From NCBI GenBank assembly GCA_050084985.1, contig JBITNC010000001.1, positions 117,800,001 to 117,864,000 on the forward strand: a DNA stretch of 64,000 bases, read 5' to 3'. Shown here one piece after another: positions 1 through 11,422 of the stretch. This DNA is from Nageia nagi (lineage: Eukaryota > Pinophyta). Each line of letters begins with the position of its first letter. Within the stretch, counting starts at the first letter, position 1. The notes beneath the pieces are model-generated. The model was not told the DNA's origin, searched no databases, and saw only the letters and a list, made by a program, of their open reading frames with translations. A program made the translations under genes and the position numbers.

Positions 1-1648
1 ATAGGAGTAGAACACATTGCCCCTTTTAACTTATTAAAAGCATCCTCTGCTTAAGTTGACCAACTGAATGCATTCTTTTTCAATAGGGTTGTCAATGGTG
101 CTGCTATTTTACCATAGTCTTTTACAAACTTATGGTAATACCCAGTCAATCCAAGGAATCCTCATAAACTTCTTAGAGACTTAGGGGCACTCCAATTTTG
201 AATGTCTTGAATTTTATGGGGATACACCTTGACCCCTTCCTCTAAAATAATATGCCCTAAATACTCAACCTCGATCTTCCCAAAGGAACATTTTGACTCC
301 TTAGCATACAACTGGTTGGCACACATAACTTGTAAAGTTTGGTCTACATGTGCCACATGTTCTTCCCAAGTTTTGCTATAAACCAGAATGTCATAAAAGA
401 AAACCCGAATGAATTTTCTAAGAAATGGATGGAATATATGATTCATTAAACTTTGGAAGGTAGAGGGTGCATTTGTAGGACCAAACGATATCACCAGAAA
501 TTCATAATGGCCATCATGAGTGCGAAAAGTAGTTTTTGGGATATCTTCCTCCTTGAGTCGAATCTGATGATACCCTGACTGCAAATCTAATTTTGAAAAA
601 TATTTGGCCCCATGTAACTCATCCAACAATTCATCAATAATTGGGATAGGAAACTTATCCTTCACAGTGATTTTGTTAAGAGCTCGAAAGTCTACACACA
701 TCCACCATGAACCATCTTTTTTACGAACCAAAATCACAGGAGAAGAATAGGGACTTACACTAGGTCTAATGATTCCTGCTTCCAACATTTCCTGGACCAA
801 TCTTTCAATTTTAGTTTTTTACAAGCAGGGATATTGATATGGTCTAATGTTTGGTGGTAGACTACCAGGAATCAACTGGATGGCATGATCATGAGAACGA
901 TGAGGAGGCAACCCTATAGGCTCTTCAAAGATATCTTTATGATGATCCACCAACTATTGTAATGCGTTAGACTCCCCCACTTCTGATTCCATGGATTGAA
1001 CAAAAAATAATTGGGCCATCATTCCCTTCCCACTTTGATGAAGGATCTTTTCCATACGATGTGAACTCACAACAAGTGAAGGTCCTGCTCATAACCTTGT
1101 GAGAGTATACTCTTATCCCGCAACTGTGAACTTCATCCAAAGTTTTGCAAAATCCCATAAGATTGGTCCCAAAGTTCTAAGCCATTATGCTCGTAAGACA
1201 ACGTCACATCCACCTAAGGGTAATGCATACATGTCACTCTTCAAGGTGTAGTGACCCATATTGACTTGATATTATGACAAGTTCCCTTGCATGCTATCTT
1301 TCCTTCATTTCCAATCATTACCTCAAAGTTGTTGGTAGGATGTATGTAGCAATTAGCATCGCATGCTACTCATGGATCAATGAAGTTGTGTGTACTTCCA
1401 TAATCTAGCAACACAATGAGAGTTTTCTTTTTGAAGGATCCTTTGACCTTCATGGTTTGTGGAGAAGAAATTTTGGCAAGAGCATTAAGTGAAATTTCAG
1501 GAGTATCTTCATTGGTGTTACCAGTTTTAGTGGCCTCTTCCTCTATCTCGACCTCCTCATCATCAGATTGGTCACTAGGAGCATTTGCATTCAATAAGTA
1601 CAATTTTTGTGTGTGTGCATCGATGGCCTGGTCCAAACTTCTCATCAC
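1..1648 (-). pseudogene. pol: protease, reverse transcriptase and start of RNase H (partial)
   Basis: The protease lies in an open stretch at 1370-1648. Its active-site motif reads LLDYGSTHNFID, with D82-Y83-G84 where the family has D-S/T-G, so the aspartate is kept but the next residue is unusual. A linker follows through 800-1370 and contains a recognisable LGAQWL-like block interrupted by stops. RT occupies 162-800 (211 codons) and shows the [17 protein letters not shown] block, the [11 protein letters not shown] motif with its catalytic aspartate (D72), and [11 protein letters not shown]. The usual FFDDILVYS motif reads FFYDILVYS here, so the first aspartate of the pair (residue 136) is tyrosine and the enzyme should be dead. 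The frame closes at a TGA at 162-164 where relatives have arginine, then continues into the RT connection and RNase H with another stop near position 50. It is truncated by the window edge. Confidence 0.85.
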
Positions 1649-2545
1649 AATTATAGCAGAGTCCCTTCTTGCGATGCTCTTCCATTTCTTATGGGGTTAG
1701 CCTCTTAATTTGTAGTGGTCGATCCATTCTTGGAGTTTGAGGATGATGGGGTGGTGTCCCAAACTATTATCATCCTTGGTGATGCTAAGCATTAAACTTA
1801 TCCTTAGCCAACTTTGCCAACCCTATTACCTCCATCATTGTATTAGGTTTAAATATTTTGACTTCAATCTTAATTTCCTCCTTTAAGCCACTGATAAAAC
1901 AACTTTTGAAAAAAGCTTCATCCAACCCTGTTGTATGATTTGCAAGTTTCTCAAATTGGGTCTGATAGTCTCTTACTATTGATGTCTATTGTAACTTAGT
2001 GAGTGCTCTTGTGAAGTCCTCAAAAGTAGTCGACCCAAACCTAACTAGTAGTTGTTTTATGAATTTCCCCCAATTAAGATGGCCATTAGTTCTTTCAAAC
2101 CACTAATACCATTGAATAGCCTCAAGATCCAAATGAAATGAAGTAATGCTAACCTTTTGATCCTCAGGAATTTGGTTTAAGGAAAAGTATTACTCAGATC
2201 GATAGATCCAACTAGTTAGGTCCTCTCCATCGAACCTAGGAAAACCAAGCTTAGTTGTTCTTGGAATAATAGATGCCTGTGGACCTGCTTGTTGGTAGGT
2301 ATTCCTATTTGATTAGAACTTCCTACTGATGAAGTTTGTGGCTATTATGTTGATTGTGTCAATGTTTGAATTTGGATTATGTTCCTATCCAGGGCATTAT
2401 ACTTGAGATCCAATCCTGATAACTTTGCATTCAAATCATCGAACATGTCCTTGAGATTTTCTCCTCCTAATGCAGATTTAATCTGTTGAATCTATTAGTC
2501 TAAATCCTTCAAGGTTGGGTCTTGAGATCTTCTCCCTTCAACCAT
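1615..2545 (-). pseudogene. gag polyprotein with Retrotrans_gag domain and zinc knuckle
   Basis: The capsid frame probably starts at the ATG at 2543-2545, the first methionine after the leader, giving MVEGRRSQDP. The core domain lies around 1800-2220 and is recognised by blocks such as SWIYRSE, ITSFHLDLEAIQWY, NWGKFIKQLLVRFGS and FEKLANHTTGLDEAFFKSCF, which match the usual gag spacing of plant gypsy elements. A zinc knuckle near 1615-1665 reads CYNCDEKFGPGHRC. Several in-frame stops interrupt it, mostly TAG or TAA at glutamine positions, and the reading frame slips in a short CA run just after the knuckle, where the frame continuing into the protease takes over. It would coat the virus-like particle and package RNA if intact. 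It cannot be translated as it stands. Confidence 0.8.
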
Positions 2546-3214
2546 TTTTATTTATTTATTTATTTATTTTTTTATTTACACTTTGTTTTTAAAGTGGGGC
2601 CCACAATCGTTTACACTCAACAGTAGATGGCTGCCAAAATTCAACCCTGAAACACACCTTTTTTTTTGGATTTCTTTCTGCTTTGCTGTAAGATACTATG
2701 ATTATGAACTCTGAACTCTAAACTTTGAACTCTAAGCTCTGAACTGATTTACTGTAGCACCTTATGTCTCCCAAGTTAATTTTTTTTTCTATGGAAAAAT
2801 TGAACTAGGGTAAGGTGTGTTTTCTTTGTAGGCCCGCCTAAACACCCCTCCTATCCAACTTTCATAATGAAAGAGGCTGCAGAGATGGATTCTATGGTGA
2901 GTAACTTCCCAGGGCTAACCTCTTATCAGTGCACTACAATTTACAAACGATTGACAGATTCCTACCTAATTCCATTTTTTTTCCTAGATGGTCTCCAATA
3001 TACCTTTCAGTACGTGGAGTTCGATTTCGTATACAGGTTCTGTCTAAGGCCTAGGTATTGATGCAAAGTTTTATGCACCTCACTTCACATGCATCTTTAT
3101 GGGCAAACATGCTTAGCCAAAAATGACAGATCCTCCGTGATATTTTAAAACCCTCAGCACAAGGTTTCTAGCCTAGACTCAAAAAAATTCTATAGTAGAA
3201 TGGCCCTAGAAAGA

Positions 3215-3226
3215 GCTCTGATACCA
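3215..3226 (-). other. primer binding site, initiator tRNA-Met type
   Basis: The minus strand reads TGGTATCAGAGC, the exact complement of the 3' end of plant initiator tRNA-Met and the commonest primer site of plant LTR retrotransposons. It lies two bases inside the LTR that ends at 3229, which fixes both the element's orientation and the LTR boundary. Confidence 0.92.
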
Positions 3227-3228
3227 CT

Positions 3229-3614
3229 TGTTACGATCCTGCTAGATCTTAAATAAAATAATGCAAAAACAACAACAAGATTTCTAGCTTTTCAATGAAA
3301 TAAGAGCAGATCTACAAACTCATCAATATTCAATAAATAATAGAACTCAAATTTGCAAATGAGAACATTGAATCACAATAGCTTTACTGAATAAGAGTTG
3401 AATCGCTGGCCGCTTCGAGGGGGCTTCCTTTTTACACTTCAAATCCAAAAATATGAGCTGAATGATGACATTCTCAAGCCATACAACATCTTTATATGAT
3501 ACTAACCCTAACCCTAATCCACCCTACTAATAATTATGGTATTCACATTACAATCCAGTTACATCATAAGTATACTACTAATATAATTAAATGTTAGGAT
3601 GTGGGATCCTAACA
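3229..3614 (-). repeat. 5' LTR (386 bp) of the gypsy element
   Basis: The ends form a near-perfect inverted repeat: TGTTACGATCC at 3229 and GGATCCTAACA ending at 3614 differ at one base, and the outer dinucleotides are the expected TG and CA. The inner end abuts the primer site. A TATA-like TATAAAG on the minus strand at 3492-3498 is a plausible core promoter. Two AACCCT units near 3505-3520 resemble the telo-box motif common in plant promoters. The 3' LTR partner is outside the window, so age cannot be estimated. Confidence 0.85.
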
Positions 3615-6393
3615 TTTGATGTGTTAAGGGGATAGGAGGCTACCCTTGAACTTACTCTATCCATATTAAGAGGAACATTGTTGGTTTCATCATAATTGCC
3701 ATAGAGTATACCTAGTATTACCTCACTACTTTTGGGATTGGTGAGGCGCTTGAGCCATCTGAAATAACCCTATTGGAGATAGTCTTGGTACAAATTCCTT
3801 AGATTAATAAAATTATTGTAATTACTCTATTCTTGCTCTATCAAATATAATTACATGATGTCAAAATATTATTATTTATCTCTCTATGCTTTGATGTTGG
3901 AGTTGGAAGCATCATTACATTATCGAATTGCTATTTTTTCTTCCTAGTTACAACATTGGATATGGAGTATCATTTGCATTATTTAATTCCTATTTCAGAT
4001 TCATAGCTACAACATTGGGTTTGTGGAGGTATTTTTACATTGTTAATTTATTAATTTTCTCCATAATTGAGTCATTATTGCTAAATTTTTGGATTATTAT
4101 TGCTGAATTTTTATTTCTAGCAAGCTGTTGGATATTTGATGCATTTTTGACCTTGTTGTCTAGACTAGTTTAGAAGCTAGAAGCCAAACATCCCTCTTTT
4201 AGGGCACATTTGAGGAGTGAGTCCTAGAATGACTCATCACAAAAAATGGCTAATATAAAAATTGTAATAACAATTTTTAAAAATACTACACTAATTTTTG
4301 GTTGAGGTAAAGGATGCAAAAAATTAGATGTTTGAATGGAATATACAAAAGAAAATTGATTTTTTCATTGCAGTATAGTGAAATTAAGAATATGTTATTG
4401 TTAATGGTTGAAATGGAAGGGATGGATGAGGATGGTTAAGGGGATGAAGGGGTGTCATTAGGTATAAATTTATTTCTTTCAAGTAGCTATAATGAGACAT
4501 CTTTGTTGAATAAGAAGTCTTTTAAGATCCCTAAATATTACAAAAATTGCATTTTAGAATATCTTGGAAAAGGTTAAGATTATATATTGGGTTTTAGATC
4601 GATTCTTTGAAAAATATTGGAGCAAAGTTATTTTTCTCATTATTAATTTTAGTTTCAATTATAGAAATATCATATTTAGTCTCATTAAAATTTGATTTAT
4701 TTATATTTAGATAATCTATTTTTTCTTTTAATCTAACACTTTTTCTAACTTGTAGAATATCTTTGGCTCTTTTGGGTATGCAAATCACTTAAGGTTTACA
4801 AATTAGGACTTTTAGAAATACTTGAACAAGTTGTATCAATATGATGTAGTATGCAAAAATGAACTATATAAGATAACTTGACTAATTAATATAATCCACT
4901 ATGAACAATAATGAATAAGAAATAATGATTTCTCACTAAAGGAGGATTTGTAAAGTGGTTAATTTCCATAGTAGAGGATTTAATGGTTATAAACCACCTA
5001 TGCAAGCCCTGATAACTAGAATGAATTTTATGTATCCTCCTTTGAAATTAAAAAAAAAAAGATTTAAAATGTACAAAAAAATTAATGATAAATATTAGAG
5101 TTATGTTAGATAAATAATGACTAAGATAAGAACAAGTTAGTGAAATACATAAAGAATAGTTATTACGATAAATAGGTGATATGCATACTTGGAAATCACA
5201 ATGGATTTGAAAAAATATTATAATGATCTATGACATCAAGAAACATATTATAATTGTCTTTGCAGTAGTTCAAGAATATTATGGTGGTTTTCTAATATTA
5301 CCTTTTTCCCTTTGCATACATTTAACTTGGATTTCCTAGATTTAAACATATCTTTTATTTCGTATTGCTTTAAAAATAAAGAGTAGAAACTTCAAATCAA
5401 CCTTTGTAGTAAAGGAGTTTACTTTTATAGATGGAGTCTCTTTGGTAGTAGTAAGACCCTATGAAGTAAAAAATAAATTTCTAATTCCTTTAATACATGA
5501 ATGTTATCATATATTATCAACATATAGATGAGGTTTTTAATATTAAGAGGTAAGCAGTATGTGTGACCATAAACTATGTCATTTCTAGATGCAATCTTAG
5601 ATTTTTGATTTGTGTGAAGTGTTAAACTTGCTTAAATAAATTTATATATCTTAATATTGAATAATATTTTAAAATAAAATGAACCTTGAAAATATTTTAA
5701 TATTTTCTTAAATTGAATGATAAAGTAGATTTTATTTTTAATTAATTATTTATAATTCTCAAAATTCAATAATAGACAAACTTATAAGATGATGAATACA
5801 CTAATTATATATATCATTAATAAAAACTAAAACAATTTAATAGATAAAATAATAATATTATTATTTTAAATCTATACAATACTATCATTAAATCAAATAT
5901 CTAACTTTTTTTTAATTGAATTAAAGCTCATCTTATAACAAGTGGTAATATATTTCAATATGTAAAGAATGTGATTGACACATAAGACTTTCTTTACATA
6001 AGTAAGAATTTCCTCATCTAAATTTACCAACTCCCTAAAAACTGAAGATAATAAAATATCTAACTTTTTAACATATCTAATCATTATTAATATATCAAAA
6101 ATTTGTAACTATATCTAATTAAGATATTCTACAAATTTTATCATACCAAAACTATAATACTATTTAATATGTATTAGAAAAGGAAACTATTTTAAAGTGA
6201 AATATGTATAATATATCAGTAGTAAATTCATGAACAAAAGCAATAATGTAAAACTAAATGATGGTGTCCTGGTACAATGTCTTCCATGTACAACAACGCA
6301 GTCCAAACCAGTCTTGTCACATGACATAGAATACAGTCACTGCGTGACTTTCTTGGCATTTATCTTTTCTCCCTGCAGAAAGAGTGAAACTCT
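3615..6393. other. intergenic, no gene recognised
   Basis: AT-rich sequence flanking the gypsy element. A hydrophobic plus-strand open frame at 3928-4173 and a short minus-strand frame at 4594-4788 have no recognisable motif and look like chance openings. From about 6240 the base composition becomes less AT-rich as the C2 pseudogene is approached. I see no promoter or RNA gene. Confidence 0.5.
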
Positions 6394-7130
6394 TTAACCA
6401 CAAGATTTCAAAGCTCCTCCATTTAAATCTATGCTGTATACCCTGAAAAGAGCAACATGATCGAGATGAACGAGAGAAATCACCTTGGGAATGAACTTGA
6501 GTCCTACTCTAATCTGCCCATGATATGTCTTGTCCATGAGGTCAACCTGTATAGGGTAGGCGGCAACCTCCCATTCTCAAATACTTTCTCTAATGGGATT
6601 CTGCACAGCAACAAAAAAATACAATATCGCCAAATAATTAGCAATATGTATAATGATGTTAGTTTCAGTACCTAAAACTGCCTTACCTTAATTCTACAAC
6701 GAAGTCATCCGAGGTGATCTTATCCCAATCCATTATTCTGATGAAATCATCATACATGCCTTCTGATATATCAAACAAGAACGTCTCGTTCCATTGTGGA
6801 TTTTTTCCCAATGCCTACAGTCATTTTTATTTGTAAAAAAAGTTCATGAATCTTGATAGGGACTGTAAAACCGTACAAGTTGGTAGAGAATTGACCAGAT
6901 AAGCTGTTACTAAAGAGAATAATGAAGTACCAAATGCAGTGCTGCTTTTTCGCTTTAGCCTCTTGGTTTCTGCATGCAATGATGCAGTACGGGTCCATTT
7001 TACCTGCATCCAATTTTGTCCAATCAACCAAATAGAACGCACCGTAAAAGACATTATAGAGATTCCATATAAAACAAACATTTTCAAGTAGAGAACTACA
7101 AGGCAGATGCCAATCATTCGAAGCAAGTAG
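6394..7130 (-). pseudogene. broken C2-domain protein gene (ERG3-like / small phloem C2 type)
   Basis: Three coding blocks on the minus strand match a plant single-C2-domain protein in the right order. Block one (about 6935-7020) reads GKMDPYCIIACRNQEAKA, the typical calcium-loop motif MDPYV..CR.QE. Block two (6692-6800) reads NPQWNETFLFDISEG, then IMDWDKITSDDFV, the second aspartate-rich loop. Block three (6394-6600) reads IPLEKVFENGRLPPTLY, then HGQIRVGLKFIP, and ends at a TAA at 6394-6396. Between blocks two and three is a clean GTAAGG donor and a TTGCTGTGCAG acceptor, so this is genomic and not a processed copy. Such proteins bind membranes and calcium. Frame changes after RNQEAKA, near the AAAAAA run before NPQW, and at TLY/QVDL suggest it is dead, unless these are sequence errors. 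The first exon with the start codon is not found. Confidence 0.65.
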
Positions 7131-10100
7131 GAATTGGGAAGGTACTTTAAATTTTATTAGTTGTAAAGTTAAAGTTGGTATTTTATCAAATCACTGAGGG
7201 GACTTGGAAAGTCAAGTGGTTGTTTAAATTTTTTTATTAGAAAAAAATGGTAGTTTTAGGTTTGAAAATTCTCTTCTTTAATATGTATATTGATATATGC
7301 AATTCAGTAGAAAAGAATTCCATAGATAATTCTGAAATATAAATTCAAAAAATAAACCACCATAAAAAAAATTGACATCTTCATCCTTTTGATTTCTCTT
7401 GAACTTGGCTTCCAAGTATTTTATGGGGTTTAATCTTTCAACTTCTTGAATATTCAGCAATTAGGCGCCAAAGTTTTAGTTTGAAAGATATGCTTGAACT
7501 TTGTTAGAGGAAGTTTTGGAGATTGTCTTTGTGCATTCATTTTCTTCATCTATGATCAAATTCGAATCGTAACATTGAAGTCGGCCGTGTAAAATTTGAA
7601 TATTAGTCTTATGCTATATTTCTTCCTACTGTTGTATTGTTCCTATTGTTGTATGGATCTATATTGTTCAATGCACACCTATGGCTGTTGATACTAAAAA
7701 TTTCTCTTCTACCTAAGTGATGGTTACTTGAGCAATATTTGTGCACATTGTTTTAGGAATACTTTCTATTGTTAAAATTATTGTCTTTGTGTGTTATAAT
7801 ATTATTGACATAATTTGGGAGGTTTATAAATTACATTTAGTTTGATTTATATAATTAGTATGATGTATTTTATGAAGAAGATTTAAATATTTATTTGTTT
7901 TTTTTTTTTTAATCTCATTTTGATTTTATCTATGTATTTAAGGTTAATTATATTTGAATAGCGGATGATTTATATTTAAAGTATTAACATAATAATTTTA
8001 ATCATTTTAATTATTTTTTATTTAGATTTCTTCATCCTCGCTTTTTTAATATATAAATATGTTGTTTGTTTAATATATATTTTTTTGAAAATTTCATATA
8101 CATACATGGATGTAATATGTGCTTGTGAATGTTTTATATTTTATGCAATCTAAGTTATAAATAACATTTTTTCAATTAAAAATGAAATAATTAACAAGAA
8201 ATCACAAATGAATTAAAATTTGGCTAGAAAAATATTATTTCTTTTTTAAAAGCTAAAAATATTGGTATTGAAAAGGAAAATCATACCTCAAATTAGTGAT
8301 CTTCTACATGTTATAAATATTACTATTTCTCTTAATAATACTTTTGTATATCCATATTTGAATGGACATATAATGCTATAAAATATATGATTATGATGAT
8401 AATGAGATGGTTCATTTTGATCAAATGATTATTGTATAACTAAAGTTACTCTACAAGGAAACCCTCAAATAGAATAAACTTAAATGTTTTATATGAGATC
8501 TAAAGTTAAATAGAATTAAAAAATAATAAAAAAAATACCCTTATTATACATTTACCATTTATTTAATCTTGTGAAGTTTAAGTTTTGTAAATGATATTAT
8601 TCATAGGGAATTTTAAATTCATGTACTAAATCATTATCTTAAACAAAATCCCCTTCCACATTTGTACCTTTCAAGCTCATTTCCTCATCACAAACAACCC
8701 AATCTTTAGAAATCATTCTTCTCATATGAGTAGGCCTAAAGACCACTACGTTACAACCCTCAAACTTTCTTGAACTAATAAATAATTTACATTTGAGCTT
8801 TATTTTCTATCTTTTCATGATAATATTATTAGGTATCACGTTATTTAAAACTACATAATAATTAAGTTTGATACTTATATTGGAAATGGGATTTCTACAA
8901 CAATATAAAAACTTTCAATTAATCACCTCACATATTACATATAATATTCATCTTTTTTGTAAAACTAATTCATAAAACATTCAAAGGGGAGACATAGGAT
9001 TAGTTTTATAACCTTCTTTAGATCATCATTTATTTTTTTTTAAGCTATCATTAATAAATTCCTATTTTAGTTTACAATAGACATAGGAAAAGGGTTACTT
9101 TTGATTAAATTTTTATATGATAGAAAGAAAATTGAGAATGAAAAGTTTGGTGATAAAAATAAAAAGTATGTAGAAAGAGATAATATAAAATATATATTTA
9201 GAGTAAAGTGGTTTGGATTCATTTTATTAATTCATTTTAAAATAACAATTTTTATAGATCACAATAAGCTTGTAGAAAATGCAACATGACTAACTTCTTT
9301 TTATTCAAAGAAAACTTTATAAAATTTTAGAACTACTCCAATTTACTAAAAATAATAAATAATTTTAATTTGTATGTTTGTTGGCCTACACAAGATTTTC
9401 TTATGAAGCAGCTAACATATATAGAACTTAGTCACAAATTAAGATATGGACTAATTTAATTACATTTTTTTCTTTGTAGTAAATTTTATTTCTCGTAATA
9501 TGGAGCTACTTTGATAAATTTATACTTATAATAGGATAAGAATCTTAAAATAGAACATTAATTAATATTGGAACATTTTCTTTGTAAATATTTTATCATC
9601 ATGAAAATTAATAATTTCTTAGAATTTTATTTTATGAAATATCATTATTAATAATTTTACTATTTGGTATTAAAGTGAAATAGGCATAACTTTGAGATTT
9701 TTCTAATGGAAGAAAGATATATGGAGTGATGCAAAAAGGATAATAGAGAGAATCATATGAAATCAAGTGAAAAGTAAAGAGCAACAAGAAAATAAGGATT
9801 CATTTACAAAGAAATTGTGAGGATGTTGATGGTCATAACTATTTTAAATGATCCTTGATGGTCATAACGTGCGTATTTAAGCTCAGTGAGGGTTTTACCA
9901 CTACAACATTTGTTTATCTATTGAAAATAAATTTCTCCTATGATGCAACTAAGTATCTATCATGAATTATCATTTATAAAATTAATTATCAAATATCAAT
10001 TTTGTAAGTAGTTTAAAGTTTCATGAAAGATTGTAAGTTGCTCATAATCCTTCTACCTAAATTTATTTTATTGTTATGGGAAGAAGAAAAATTTGAAAAG

Positions 10101-10144
10101 TACTAAGAAATTTTTGAAGTAAACACGTTTACTTTACATAACAA
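7131..10144. other. intergenic, very AT-rich, no gene recognised
   Basis: No reading frame longer than about 60 codons and none with a recognisable motif on either strand. The minus-strand stretch at 7278-7460 and the plus-strand stretch at 9101-9289 have compositions expected of chance frames. If the C2 pseudogene had an upstream exon and promoter, they would lie here, but I cannot identify them. Confidence 0.5.
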
Positions 10145-10384
10145 ATGAGATCTCATATTGCTTTGGGATCTTGACCCAAAAATAGGATCCCATTATTAAA
10201 AAATGAGATCCCATTATTAAAAATAAGATCCTATTATTATTATTATTATTATTTTTAAATAAGATTTTGTTATTAAATGGGAATGAGAAAAATGGAATCC
10301 TATTCTTGCTCTTATTCATGTTTAATAATGGGATCCTATTATATTTTTAAAATTATGGGATCTCACAACATAACGAGATCTCAT
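10145..10384. mobile_element. MITE-like inverted-repeat element, about 240 bp
   Basis: The element begins ATGAGATCTC and ends GAGATCTCAT, and the two arms of roughly 60 bases align imperfectly all the way in. At their inner end is a perfect 20-bp inverted repeat, 10181-10200 against 10321-10340, around AATAGGATCCCATTATT. The centre contains extra degenerate copies of the GAGATCCCATTATT motif and a short ATT run. Size, terminal inverted repeats, lack of coding capacity and AT richness fit a miniature inverted-repeat transposable element. No clear target-site duplication was found, so the superfamily is unassigned. Confidence 0.55.
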
Positions 10385-11422
10385 TTTTTAAAATTTATAA
10401 TGGATTTTAACTTAGGAAAGGTATGGTAAGCCAAACCTTAGCTTTGGACCTGAAAATACATGATCATGGTAATGTTAATAAAAAATAATGATTTTTGATT
10501 GATGATTGATGAAGATTTTTGAAGAATCATTTTAAAAAATTAAAATCCATTATAGATGATTTCAAATATGTAATTTTTATAATTGGATTATTCTTTCTAT
10601 TTTTCAATAAAATAAGTCCACAAACTTGATAAATTAGGGTTTGTTATTTTTTAATAACTTTTTTATTTTTTGGTAATTTTGAAGAAAAACTTATATGGGA
10701 TCAATATATGAATAGTTGTCTACTAAATGAAAAAATAAATGATGAAAAATGACAAGTTTAGGCCAAATTAGGTGTGTTGTACATGAAGAATTTTCAAAAT
10801 AGCAATTAGGGATGGTAAAGAATTAAAAAAAAATATTTAAGAAAAAAAATAAAAAAATATTTGGACCAATCTTTAGTGTCTCAGGTATCTTATGGAATTG
10901 TGTATTTACAAAACCAAAGATTGAATATTTTCAACAATTCATTTCCATAGAAAGCAAAAAACAACTTTCTGTGAAGCAACTTGATGATGATGTGAAGCAA
11001 CTTCAAACCAATGTAGTAAACATTGCATAGCCATAACAACGAGCATCCATATAGGTACAACAACCATGGGTACTAGGTATGATACTTGCTGTTGATGGTA
11101 TTTGGGTGGGTTGTTTCTTAAATTTTTTATTTAAATTTCCTAGTTTTGTGCTTATTTTCCATAAATTCATGTTAATTAATAATGGTTCATGGTCAAATTT
11201 TTATTTGTTATCAATGCATTTTGGAGCATCATTTCTAAGTCCTAGTGATGTTGCTCTATTTAAAAATATTATTGTGTTCCTACTTGTGGGTATGGGAATA
11301 TTTTATGAGAATTGTTAGGGGATATGTTACTTTTAGGTACAATTATTTTTGTTAAATAGAAAAAATACTTTATTTGATTTAATTAGAAGAAGGAGAAATG
11401 GAAGATACACCAACCAAGTTGA
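10385..11422. other. intergenic, no gene recognised
   Basis: AT-rich sequence. The plus-strand frame at 11079-11318 is hydrophobic and phenylalanine-rich, with no motif; I treat it as chance. Confidence 0.45.

Larger units (their letters stand above)
1..3614 (-). mobile_element. Ty3/gypsy LTR retrotransposon, 5' part, cut by window edge
   Basis: Reading the minus strand from 3614 downwards gives, in order, a 386-bp LTR, a tRNA-Met-type primer binding site, a leader of about 670 bp, gag with a Retrotrans_gag-like domain and a zinc knuckle, an aspartic protease, reverse transcriptase and the start of RNase H. This gag-PR-RT-RH order is that of Ty3/gypsy elements; the protease and pol linker resemble plant chromovirus-type elements, though the integrase and any chromodomain lie outside the window. 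The element is defective: gag carries several stops, there is a frameshift at the gag-protease junction, and the RT active site is changed. It is still the best-preserved element here, with one 211-codon open stretch, so it is probably younger than the others. The 3' LTR should lie beyond position 1. Confidence 0.85.

Noticed and set aside
1416-1700. 94-codon plus-strand frame
   Set aside because: Antisense shadow of the protease and its acidic linker on the minus strand.
3500-3525. Telomere-like AACCCT units
   Set aside because: Only two units inside an LTR; not an interstitial telomere array.
3928-4173. Hydrophobic 81-codon frame, possible membrane protein
   Set aside because: AT-rich DNA yields Phe/Leu/Ile-rich frames by chance; no motif or context.
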